Of a stretch of 64,000 bases of DNA, positions 10,864-18,685 are shown one piece after another. The stretch covers positions 81,841-145,840 of the forward strand of contig JAPLAA010000060.1 of the NCBI GenBank assembly GCA_026393475.1, given 5' to 3'. Source of the stretch: Actinomycetota bacterium (lineage in GTDB: Bacteria > Actinomycetota > Acidimicrobiia > Acidimicrobiales > Ilumatobacteraceae). The first letter of the stretch is position 1. Every line of letters begins with the position of its first letter. Under the pieces are notes generated by a model. It saw only the letters and a program-made list of their open reading frames with translations. It ran no database searches and was not told the origin of the DNA. Made by a program: the position numbers and the translations under genes.

Positions 10864-12009
10864 GTGATGGAACTGTGTGATGTCGCGACCGAACAGTTGG
10901 AGGCCGAGCTCGTCGCTCATGCGGCGTGGGAGTCGCGTGGGTTGGCCCGATTCCTGGATGTGTTGGTGGAGTACGACCGGCGGCAGGCGTGGGGGTCGTG
11001 GGGGTGTGTGTCGGTGCAGCACTGGTTGTCGTGGAAGTGCGGGCTCGCGTCGGTCGCAGCATCGGAACGGTTGCGGGTCGCGAAGGCCCTGCAGGAGTTG
11101 CCGCTCGTCAAGCAGGCGTTCTGGGATGGGCATCTGTCGTATTCGAAGGTGCGTGAACTCACTCGTGTCGTCACGCCCGAGACCGAGCAACGTTGGTGTG
11201 AGGTGGCCCAGCACCTCACGGCCGGCCAGTTGGCGAAACTCGTCGCCGCGGGTCGTCGTGCGACCCGTCAGGAGGACGCTGCACAGATCGAGGGGCGCAG
11301 TTTCCGCTGGTGCACCGATGACGACGGTGGGATCACCTTGACGGTCCGCCTGCCCGCCGACACCGGCGCTGCGGCCGTGGCGGCGGTTCGTGCGGCGGCG
11401 AAGATCGAGCGTGGGGTGAAGCTCGCCCAGACGCAGGCGGATGCGTTCGTCGAGCTGTTGTTGGGCCGGAGCGAGGTGTCGGTCGAGGTGGTGGCGCATG
11501 TGTCCGACGACGGTCATGCGATCCTCGACAACGGCAATCCGATCTCGACCGAGCTCGCCGAATGCCTCGCGTGTGACGGCGCCGTCACCACGGTGGTCGA
11601 CACGCCGGAGGGTCCGATCGAGCGGGATCGGCAGCCGGCGCCGAATCGGCGGCAGCGACGGTTCCTGCAGCGGCGACATCCGACGTGTCAGTTCCCCGGC
11701 TGTCATCACGCCGGCACGTTCGACGCGCACCATGTGATCGAACGATCCAAGGGTGGCCGAACGAGGCTGAACAACCTGGTGCGGTTGTGTTGGCTGCATC
11801 ACCGAATGGTCCATCTCCACGGACTGGTCCTCACGTTGCACCGAGATCGCACGCTCACGGTCGCGACAGCCGATGGTCGTGCGATCGATCGTCCGATCCC
11901 GATCACCGAGTTCACCGTCGGCCGGCCCGAGGATCCGAACCGTCTCGGAGGCTGGTCGGGCCAACAGATGGATCTCCCGTACGTCGTGGCCACGGTCCTC
12001 GGCGGTTGA
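10864..12009 (+). CDS. DUF222 / HNH endonuclease domain protein
   Basis: 381 aa. The N-terminal 250 residues form the DUF222 (13E12-type) helical domain common in actinobacteria. The C-terminus is an HNH nuclease: CQFPGC...FDAHHVIERSKGG...NNLVRLCWLHHRMVH, with Cys pairs for zinc and the AHH/N/H catalytic set intact. Such genes occur in many dispersed copies per genome, and a mobile or selfish lifestyle has been suspected. The start is GTG or the ATG one codon later. Identical palindromic 18-mers sit 46 bp before the start and 7 bp after the stop, which supports a mobile unit. The physiological role is unknown. Confidence 0.88.
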   Translation: MMELCDVATEQLEAELVAHAAWESRGLARFLDVLVEYDRRQAWGSWGCVSVQHWLSWKCGLASVAASERLRVAKALQELPLVKQAFWDGHLSYSKVRELTRVVTPETEQRWCEVAQHLTAGQLAKLVAAGRRATRQEDAAQIEGRSFRWCTDDDGGITLTVRLPADTGAAAVAAVRAAAKIERGVKLAQTQADAFVELLLGRSEVSVEVVAHVSDDGHAILDNGNPISTELAECLACDGAVTTVVDTPEGPIERDRQPAPNRRQRRFLQRRHPTCQFPGCHHAGTFDAHHVIERSKGGRTRLNNLVRLCWLHHRMVHLHGLVLTLHRDRTLTVATADGRAIDRPIPITEFTVGRPEDPNRLGGWSGQQMDLPYVVATVLGG

Positions 12010-12511
12010 CCAGGGCGCGATTTCCCGCGGGAAACGCGCGGCTGACATCGACCTTTCGACGACGAGCCGGAACACCGCAGAAGCAGGTACGCGGGACAGA
12101 ACAGACGAGCTGAGCTGAGCTCCGTGCCACCTTGCGCAGAGCGCACATACCGGGCACTCGGCGCTACCTGGGGACGTTGGGCGCGATTTGTAGCGCTCGG
12201 CACTACAAATCGCGCCAGACGTCGCGTGCGCTGGGTCGCCTGCCGCCAACGATCTAGCGCAGAGCTGCCGATCGGGACGGGCTGTTCACTCGCACGAAGC
12301 GTCCTTCCCGGGCAATGCGAGCGCACACGACGGCAAGCACGGGGCAACCGAATCGTGACGCGCCAGGCGGGCGGCTCGAACGTCTTGCGGGCTCGGGCAC
12401 CGCTCGAAAGGCCCGAGGTGCCGTGGGTGGGCTCCGACGAAGACGACCTTGCCCCAGCGTGCCGTGACGGCTCTGTGCTACGCATCGTGTGGCGAAGCCG
12501 GAGGTGCAACG
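12010..12511. other. 500-bp intergenic region with a 14-bp perfect stem
   Basis: I see no convincing gene. Besides the palindromic repeat, GGCGCGATTTGTAG (12180-12193) pairs perfectly with CTACAAATCGCGCC (12203-12216) around a 9-nt loop. The segment is locally less GC-rich than its surroundings. A TACGCAT element near 12480 could be the promoter of the DUF2652 gene. Confidence 0.5.
12017..12034. repeat. Right repeat of the pair flanking the HNH gene
   Basis: GCGATTTCCCGCGGGAAA is identical to 10798-10815, with the 14-bp palindromic core TTTCCCGCGGGAAA. It lies 7 bp after the HNH stop codon. It could act as a terminator, as an element end or as a nuclease recognition site. Confidence 0.8.
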
Positions 12512-13660
12512 ATGCCACTCGATGTCGGCAGGATGTCCGGGTACCTGCTCCTGGCGGACATCTCGGGATACACGAAGTTCTTGACCGGCACCGAGCTCGA
12601 ACATTCTCACGCGATCGTCACCGAGCTGACCAAGCTGATCAGGTCACGGCTCGTGCCGCCGATGCGCTTCGTGAAGCTCGAAGGCGACGCTGTCTTCTGC
12701 TTCGCCGGGTCCGACGAGTTCCCAGATGGCGAACAAGTCCTCGAGCTCGTGGAGTCCTGCTACTTCGACTTCACGAGCCGTCTCCTCGACATGACCAGAT
12801 CGACGACGTGCACCTGCGATGCGTGTCGAGCGATCGGTGGTCTCGGCCTGAAGTTCATCGTGCACTTCGGCGAGTTCATGGTCGACCGCGACGACGACGG
12901 TCGAGTGGACCTGGCGGGACCGGAGGTGATCCTGGCTCACCGGTTGTTGAAGAACACCGTGATCGAATCGGGTGGGCCGAAGGCCTACGCGTTCATGTCG
13001 GCGAAGTGCTTTCGGGAACCGAAGCAGTTCGAGCTTCCTGCTCACTCCGAGTCCTACGAATCCTTCGGAGAGGTCACGGGGTACATCCAGGACCTCGCCG
13101 ATGTCGCAGACCGGCGTCGCGATGCGCAACGAGTCAGGGTTTCCGTCGACGAAGCAGACGTGTATCGGCGCCGCATCTTGCCGGTACCTCCGTCGGTGGT
13201 GTGGCAGTACTGGCTCCGGCCGGGCAGGCGGTTCGAGTGTCCCATCACCCTGCTGGACACCGTGATGGTGTTCACCCCGAACGAGCAGGGTCGTCTCGGT
13301 CCTGGGGCGTCGAGCCATTGCGCGCACGGCGACGTGGGTGACGCGTTTCGCGAGTATCTGGACTGGCGGCCGTACGAGTACTTCACGTGTCGGTTCACGC
13401 CGGCTGGGCCGAACCCGCTCTTCATGGTCTCGTGGATCGAGACGCATGCCTTCGAGGACCTCGGTGACGGACGGACCGAGCAGATCTCGACCGTCCGGTG
13501 CATCGATCGTTCCGAGGCGTCCATGGCCCTCTTCGAGCCGATCAGGCAGGGTATGGAAGCCAGGGAAGCGAATGGCGATCCATCCACGCCGGGGCCGCAC
13601 GGGGCGGCGGTCGAAGCCGGCGCCGAGGTATCCGACGTCGCCGACACGCCGACCCCCTGA
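12512..13660 (+). CDS. DUF2652 adenylate-cyclase-like plus SRPBCC-type protein
   Basis: 382 aa. The N-terminal about 190 residues match DUF2652: YLLLADISGYTKFLTGTELE, then MRFVKLEGDAVFCF. This is a fold related to class III nucleotide cyclases, though here one expects a degenerate or regulatory role. The C-terminal half (from about residue 220, VYRRRILPVPPSVVWQYWLRPGR) looks like an SRPBCC/START-type ligand-binding domain. GGAGG lies 8 nt before the ATG. A cluster of cysteines (TTCTCDACRA, about residues 102-111) in the cyclase-like part could bind metal. The function of this fusion is unknown to me. Confidence 0.75.
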   Translation: MPLDVGRMSGYLLLADISGYTKFLTGTELEHSHAIVTELTKLIRSRLVPPMRFVKLEGDAVFCFAGSDEFPDGEQVLELVESCYFDFTSRLLDMTRSTTCTCDACRAIGGLGLKFIVHFGEFMVDRDDDGRVDLAGPEVILAHRLLKNTVIESGGPKAYAFMSAKCFREPKQFELPAHSESYESFGEVTGYIQDLADVADRRRDAQRVRVSVDEADVYRRRILPVPPSVVWQYWLRPGRRFECPITLLDTVMVFTPNEQGRLGPGASSHCAHGDVGDAFREYLDWRPYEYFTCRFTPAGPNPLFMVSWIETHAFEDLGDGRTEQISTVRCIDRSEASMALFEPIRQGMEAREANGDPSTPGPHGAAVEAGAEVSDVADTPTP

Positions 13661-13714
13661 TCGGTACTCGCCGTCGGGCCACTGGACCGCGGCTCGAGCC
13701 GGCTGCCGGGTCGC

Positions 13715-15199
13715 TCAGCGGGTGAGGAAGTTGGTGAACTGCCAGGGGTCGTCGAGGTTCAGGCCGTCGCGCTCGGTGCTCCAACCGGGGAACACGTCGT
13801 TGCGGCTGCTGACCGGATCCCAGTCGGCAGGGCCCGAGTACAGGGTGCCCAGGTAGGGCTTGGCACCTTCGAGCACGGTGTCCCACGGCAGATCGTCGGG
13901 AACGCACACACCCTGGTGCGGGTTCTCGATCATCCACGCGACGGCCGACACGATCGAGCCGGCCACCTGCAAGGTGGTGGCGCTCTGGTGGGGGAGCGCC
14001 GCACGGGCCTCGTCGATCGACAGGACCGAACCGGTCCACCACGCCTTGAACGGGTGGCCCATCAGCAACACGCCGAGCTCGTCGCGGCCGCTGATGATCT
14101 CGTCGTTGAGGATGCGCTGGCGGGGCTGCATCTCCCAGTTGCGCATCCGCAGTTCGAGCACGCTGTTGATGGCCGCGTCGGACGGGTGGTACGCGTAGTG
14201 CACCGTCGGGCGATACACGGCGGCACCGGTGACCGGGTCGTCGACGGTGAGGTGCTCGCACATCGTGAACGCCTCGCCGTGGCGCACCACCATGCCGCGG
14301 ATCTCGCCGCTCGGCACCCAGCTGCGCACCCATGTCTCCATGCCCGGTCGAGCGAGGCAGATCTGGTTGCGTGGGCCCTCGCCGGTGTGCACGTAGGCGT
14401 CGGGTGGCAGGCGGATCTCGTGGGTGCCCCAACCCATCTCGGCCGGGGCGATGCCCTCTTCGTAGAACCCGTCGACGCTCCAGGTGTTGACGAACTCGTT
14501 CGTCTCCTTCGGCACGTTCGTGATCTGTGTGTCGCGCTCGGCGACGTGGATCACCTTGGTGCCGGTGAGCATCGCGAGCACGTTGAAGCCGGTGCGGTCG
14601 TTCGATGCGGCGGCGAGGGCGCCCTCGAGCATCGGGACGTCGGCCGGATCGGCGACGAGCCCACGCTGGAGCATGGCGGTCGCGATCTCGAGCAAGGCCT
14701 GCTTGGTGAAGTGGCTCACGAGACCGGGGTTGGCACCGTGTTCGAGGACGGCGGTTGCACCCGAGTTGTCACCCCAACGCGCCTTCATGCGGCGCAACTC
14801 CATGTGCCGGACGTAGAGGGTGCGATCGAGCGGATGCGTGTTCGCGAGGTCGACGTAGGGGTCCCACACTTCGACCGAGGTGTTGAGGTACCTGACGTCG
14901 TGGTCGCGACACCACTCGAGGATCGTGGGGTTGTCGATGTTCCAGGCGAGGTCGAGGAGCACGTCGCCGCTGGAGACGCGGGCCGACAGGAACTCGTCGA
15001 GGTTCTCGGGGGTCAGTCGATCGATCTCGTAGGTCACGCCTGCGGCGATCTGATCGGCGATGCGGTCGCGGTTGTCGGTGAAGTCGACGACCGTGAGACG
15101 CGCAGGGTCGATGTGGAGATCACGGACGAGCAGTGGCACCACACACTGGGCCACCGACCCGCAACCGAGGACGAGCACCCGTTCCGGGTGCCGGCTCAC
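13715..15199 (-). CDS. hss: Homospermidine synthase
   Basis: A 494-aa NAD-dependent enzyme of the saccharopine dehydrogenase-like class that makes homospermidine from putrescine (or from putrescine plus spermidine). The Rossmann motif VLVLGCGSVAQCVVPLL is at residues 8-24. NTSVEVWDPY and EHGANPGLVSHFTK are characteristic of this family rather than of lysine-pathway relatives. Length is as expected for the bacterial enzyme. Its ATG overlaps the TGA of a 47-codon reading frame by 4 nt (ATGA), so translation is probably coupled. Convergent with the DUF2652 gene. Confidence 0.85.
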   Translation of the reverse strand: MSRHPERVLVLGCGSVAQCVVPLLVRDLHIDPARLTVVDFTDNRDRIADQIAAGVTYEIDRLTPENLDEFLSARVSSGDVLLDLAWNIDNPTILEWCRDHDVRYLNTSVEVWDPYVDLANTHPLDRTLYVRHMELRRMKARWGDNSGATAVLEHGANPGLVSHFTKQALLEIATAMLQRGLVADPADVPMLEGALAAASNDRTGFNVLAMLTGTKVIHVAERDTQITNVPKETNEFVNTWSVDGFYEEGIAPAEMGWGTHEIRLPPDAYVHTGEGPRNQICLARPGMETWVRSWVPSGEIRGMVVRHGEAFTMCEHLTVDDPVTGAAVYRPTVHYAYHPSDAAINSVLELRMRNWEMQPRQRILNDEIISGRDELGVLLMGHPFKAWWTGSVLSIDEARAALPHQSATTLQVAGSIVSAVAWMIENPHQGVCVPDDLPWDTVLEGAKPYLGTLYSGPADWDPVSSRNDVFPGWSTERDGLNLDDPWQFTNFLTR

Positions 15200-15339
15200 T
15201 CGGCGAACTGCGAGGTGAGGGAGAGACCGACGAGCTCGGTGTCGAGCGACGTCGCTTCAGCTGCGGCGAGCAACGACTGCCAGTCGTATGCCACGCCCTT
15301 GCGGCCTGCGTTCACGGTTCCGTCGAACTGCTGTTCCAT
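15196..15339 (-). CDS. 47-aa protein translationally coupled to hss
   Basis: MEQQFDGTVNAGRKGVAYDW continues to a C-terminal LSLTSQFAE. I recognise no family. It is probably translated: GAGGAGG lies 8 nt before the ATG, codons end mainly in G or C, and the stop overlaps the hss start as ATGA. It may be a small partner or stability factor for homospermidine synthase, or a regulatory upstream frame responding to polyamines. Translation is well supported; the role is open. Confidence 0.6.
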   Translation of the reverse strand: MEQQFDGTVNAGRKGVAYDWQSLLAAAEATSLDTELVGLSLTSQFAE

Positions 15340-15746
15340 GGTCTGTCGCCTCCTCGTCGAGTCGAACTGAAAAGCTTTGAAAAGCTGGATCACATCCCTT
15401 TGCGGCACGACCTTGGCGTCGAGCCGGGCGGCAACCTAACGACGCGCGGTCGCGCATTGCTACTCACTGATGCAACAGATAGTGGGCCTGACCGGTCGGT
15501 CAGTCCTGACTGACGCATGAGTCAGCCCGATCGGTGGCGGGGAGGCCGGGTCGAGGGTCCCGCCGACCCCGTGTCTTCTTGTGGCGGGGCCGGGGGCGGG
15601 GGAGGGGGCGGGGTGGATCCGGGGATCGACGGCCGATCGTCAAGACGTTGCGAGAACTTTGACGGAACGTGGCTTGTCCTCGGCCCGGAGATTTCGTAGG
15701 GTGCTGCACAGGTCTTAAGACCAGTCTGAGGACGGGTGGTGGTACG
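15340..15746. other. Divergent intergenic region, about 400 bp, no gene seen
   Basis: This lies between the hss operon and the gene at 15747. It contains the G-rich tract GGGGCCGGGGGCGGGGGAGG (from 15585) and a lower-GC patch upstream of the hss unit. Near the right end, the perfect palindrome GGTCTTAAGACC (15714-15725) is followed by AGTCTGAGGAC. That double motif recurs at 8055-8076. Confidence 0.5.
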
Positions 15747-16412
15747 ATGGCGTTGACGGCGGACGTGGCGCGAACACGAGGGGGAGTGCAGGGTGCCGAT
15801 GTCGTGCCCCTGCGACCCTTCGATGCACCGAGCGGCATCGGCGCGACGCGCCGGTCGGGTCGCATCGCGCAGGTCGTCGATCCCCGGGTGCCCGCCTGCA
15901 GCCTCGTCGACGGGTTCCTGCGTCCGGGCGCGAACCCGGTTGCGGCGGGCTCACGCCAGCGCACCCACTGGCTGATCGGCGGCTTCGGCGCTCGCCAGGG
16001 CGCTCGCTTCACCTGTCGCTCGGTCGCCCAGGGCGACGCCACGATCGTGTTGAAGGCGTCGGGTGGCACGATGGCCGCCCCCGCCCGATGCATCGAGGTG
16101 CGCTACCTCGACGCCCACCCAGGCGGCGCCGTCCAGGTCGTCGTCCTCGACCGACACGAGGATCCCGCCGACCCGTGGCGGGCGCTCGACGAGCCGTGGC
16201 CGCTCGCGCTCGGCGACGGCGACTCGCTCGTCGCGATCGCCGACGAGACCGGCGGGATCACCGTGGTGGTCGTGACCCGCTCGGGACCCAGTTGGGTCGG
16301 GTCGGTCTGCCTGCCCGAACGTCATCCGCTCCGCCTCGCCGGCGGACGCGTCGGCGTGCGGCTCGCGCCCATGACCGGCGTCGACAACGTCGCCGGAGGG
16401 GACGTCTCGTGA
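15747..16412 (+). CDS. Conserved-looking protein of unknown function
   Basis: 221 aa with no signal peptide, membrane segment or motif I recognise. Codon use (strong G/C at third positions) is typical of real genes here, unlike the opposite frames. A middle portion with alternating strands (FTCRSVAQGDATIVLKASGG, then AVQVVVLDR and ITVVVVTRSGPSWVGSV) suggests a small beta-rich domain. Only a weak purine-rich stretch (GGGTGGTGG) precedes the ATG. The palindromic GGTCTTAAGACC motif lies about 20 nt upstream. It is followed by three hairpins and then the two-component genes. Confidence 0.55.
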   Translation: MALTADVARTRGGVQGADVVPLRPFDAPSGIGATRRSGRIAQVVDPRVPACSLVDGFLRPGANPVAAGSRQRTHWLIGGFGARQGARFTCRSVAQGDATIVLKASGGTMAAPARCIEVRYLDAHPGGAVQVVVLDRHEDPADPWRALDEPWPLALGDGDSLVAIADETGGITVVVVTRSGPSWVGSVCLPERHPLRLAGGRVGVRLAPMTGVDNVAGGDVS

Positions 16413-16462
16413 CCACCGCTCGCGGGGACGCCGTTCCGGTCGGCTGACCCGTCCCATTCGTC

Positions 16463-16552
16463 GGTCCGGCGCCCCGCCTGGCGTCGGACCGCACCTCCTT
16501 CCCGCCGAAGGAGGCTTCGGCCGGTACCCACCCGCCCAGGGGGTACCGGCCG
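16463..16552 (+). terminator. Cluster of three hairpins
   Basis: First, GGTCCG...CGGACC (16463-16490). Second, CCTCCTT with AAGGAGG around a 7-nt loop. Third, a perfect 12-bp stem CGGCCGGTACCC/GGGTACCGGCCG (16518-16552). No T-run follows. They probably insulate the upstream gene from the kinase, or form a structured 5' region outside the kinase transcript. Confidence 0.5.
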
Positions 16553-16633
16553 GAGCCATGGCGGCCGTCCCGTGCACACGACCTACGACTCGGGGCCGAC
16601 CTGGTCGCACAACGCCCGTAGACTCCCGCACCG

Positions 16634-18007
16634 GTGAGCAGCACGCACGCGACGGGAGAGGACCGGGTCGACGCCGTCGGCCCGACCGCCGACCCGGCGC
16701 CCCGTTCCCGCCGCAGCGGCGTGTCCACCTCCACCCGTCGCGTCGTCGCGATCGCCGTCGTCCGATCCGTCGTGCTGTTCGTGGTGCTCGCCGCCGCGTC
16801 GATCCTCGTGCTCGACCGGGCCGCCAGGTCGGAGGCGAAGTCGGAGGCCGGACGATCGGCGGAGGTGACGGCGCGCGTGGCCCTCGCCCCCTACCTGACC
16901 GACGGGGTGATCGAACGCGAACCGGCCGCCGTCGCCGCGCTCGACGACGCCGCCCGCACGCTGATGTCGTATCAGGAGATCTACCGACTGAAGATCTGGT
17001 CGGCGGACGAGTTCGTGCTGTGGTCGGACGACCCGCGGGTGATCGGGCTCCAGTTCGAGCTCGAACCCGAAGAAGCCGCGCTGCTCGAGACCCAGGGCGC
17101 CGCGATCTCGATCTCCGACCTCTCCAAGGAGGAGAACGTGTTCGAGGCGTCGGAGGGGCGCCTCCTCGAGGTGTACTTCGGCACTCGCACGCCCACGGGC
17201 CAGCCGATGCTCGTCGAGACCTACTACTCGTACTCCTACGTGCAGAACCTCGTCGACGAGTACCGCCGCCGCTTCTTCCCGCTGTTCCTGCTCGGGCTCC
17301 TCGCCCTCGCGCTGCTCCAGGTGCCGCTCGCCCTCGCGTTCGTCCGCCGGATGGCGGCCGGCCAGCGCGAGCGCGACCGCCTGCTGCACCGCGCCATCGG
17401 CATCTCCGACAGCGAACGGCGGCGCATCGCAGCCGAAGTGCACGATGGCGCGGTGCAGGACCTCATCGGCGTCGGCTTCGCCCTCGCAGGGAAGGCCGAG
17501 ACCGCGCCGGCGCCGCTCGGGGCCGAACTGGCCGCCCTGTCGCAGGCGACCATGTCGACGGTGCGCACGCTGCGCGGACTGCTCGCGTCGATCTATCCGG
17601 TCGCCGTGCCCGAAGGCGGATGGGTGGCCGGCATCGACGACCTCCTCGACGAGCTCCGGGCGCGAGACGTGGAGGTCACCGTGGACGTGGTGGCCGAGCG
17701 GCCGCCTCACCTCGAGGAGCTGCTCGTGCTGCGCACCGCACGCGAGGCGCTCCGCAACGTCATCGGCCACGCACGGGCCGAACACGTGACCGTCCGGCTC
17801 GCCCGACACGGCCACGCCTGGACGCTCGAGGTGATCGACGACGGGCAGGGCTTCGTCCTCGCCGACACCGAGCAGCGCGTCGCGCAGGGTCACCTCGGCA
17901 TGGCGCTGCTGCGCGACCTGGCCACCGATGCCGGTGCCACCATCACCATCCGTTCCACACCCGGGCGCGGCACCGTCGTCCGGCTCGATCTCGAGGCAAC
18001 AACATGA
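16634..18007 (+). CDS. Sensor histidine kinase (NarL/FixJ-type, HisKA_3)
   Basis: 457 aa. The first membrane segment is at about residues 33-56 (VVAIAVVRSVVLFVVLAAASILVL). A periplasmic sensor of about 150 residues follows, then a second membrane segment (FFPLFLLGLLALALLQVPLALAF). The HisKA_3 dimerisation helix has phospho-acceptor His270 in RRRIAAEVHDGAVQDL. The HATPase_c domain has the N-box NVIGHARAEHV and G-boxes DDGQGF and HLGMALL. The signal is unknown. TAGACT ends 10 nt before the GTG and no ribosome site is visible, so a nearly leaderless mRNA is likely. The stop overlaps the response regulator start (ATGA). Confidence 0.92.
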   Translation: MSSTHATGEDRVDAVGPTADPAPRSRRSGVSTSTRRVVAIAVVRSVVLFVVLAAASILVLDRAARSEAKSEAGRSAEVTARVALAPYLTDGVIEREPAAVAALDDAARTLMSYQEIYRLKIWSADEFVLWSDDPRVIGLQFELEPEEAALLETQGAAISISDLSKEENVFEASEGRLLEVYFGTRTPTGQPMLVETYYSYSYVQNLVDEYRRRFFPLFLLGLLALALLQVPLALAFVRRMAAGQRERDRLLHRAIGISDSERRRIAAEVHDGAVQDLIGVGFALAGKAETAPAPLGAELAALSQATMSTVRTLRGLLASIYPVAVPEGGWVAGIDDLLDELRARDVEVTVDVVAERPPHLEELLVLRTAREALRNVIGHARAEHVTVRLARHGHAWTLEVIDDGQGFVLADTEQRVAQGHLGMALLRDLATDAGATITIRSTPGRGTVVRLDLEATT

Positions 18008-18648
18008 TCAGAGTCCTGCTCGTCGACGACCACGCGATGGTGCGCTCCGGACTGGAGTCGTTCATCGGGTCGGCCGCGGACATCGAGGTGATCGGCTCGG
18101 CAGCGAACGGCCGTGAAGCGGTCGATCTCGCTGCGACCCTGCATCCCGACGTCATCCTGATGGACCTGCTGATGCCGGTGATGGGCGGCATCGACGCGAT
18201 CCGCGAGCTCAAGGCGCAGGGTTCGGCCGCCCGGATCATCGCCCTCTCCACGTCCGACGAGTCCAAGCACGTCAACGGTGCCCTCCAGGCCGGCGCCGAC
18301 GGTTACCTCGTGAAGGACGTCGAGCCGGCCGTGCTGATGAGCAGCGTCCGCTCGGTGCTCGAAGGTGGCGTGCCGATGAGCCCGTCGATCACGGCGTCGC
18401 TGTTGGGCCGCGGCGGTTCGTCGGCTGCGACGATCGCGGAAGCACCCGCGCTCACGCCGCGCGAGGCCGCGGTGCTCCGCCTGATCAGCGACGGCTGCAC
18501 CAACCGTCAGATCGCCACCGCGCTCGGCATCGCCGAGAAGACGGTGAAGACCCACTGCTCGCACCTGTTCCAGCGGATCGGGGTCACCGACCGCACGCAG
18601 GCCGCTGCCTGGGCGCATCGGCACCTGTCGCCGTTCGACCGCACCTGA
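18004..18648 (+). CDS. LuxR-family response regulator
   Basis: 214 aa. A receiver domain with the acidic pair Asp8/Asp9 and phospho-acceptor Asp54 (HPDVILMDLLMP) is followed by a LuxR/GerE helix-turn-helix (LTPREAAVLRLI...NRQIATALGIAEKTVKTHCSHLF, residues about 150-205). It is cotranscribed and translationally coupled with the kinase through a 4-nt overlap, so the two form a cognate pair. Targets are unknown; the neighbouring genes on either side are not obviously one pathway. Confidence 0.93.
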   Translation: MIRVLLVDDHAMVRSGLESFIGSAADIEVIGSAANGREAVDLAATLHPDVILMDLLMPVMGGIDAIRELKAQGSAARIIALSTSDESKHVNGALQAGADGYLVKDVEPAVLMSSVRSVLEGGVPMSPSITASLLGRGGSSAATIAEAPALTPREAAVLRLISDGCTNRQIATALGIAEKTVKTHCSHLFQRIGVTDRTQAAAWAHRHLSPFDRT

Positions 18649-18685
18649 CGCCACCCCGGCCGGAACGCCCGCTGTCGAGCCGAGG

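Noticed and set aside
15951..16631. 226-aa minus-strand frame opposite the unknown gene at 15747
   Set aside because: Codon third-position bias favours the plus strand, and the frame crosses three intergenic hairpins.
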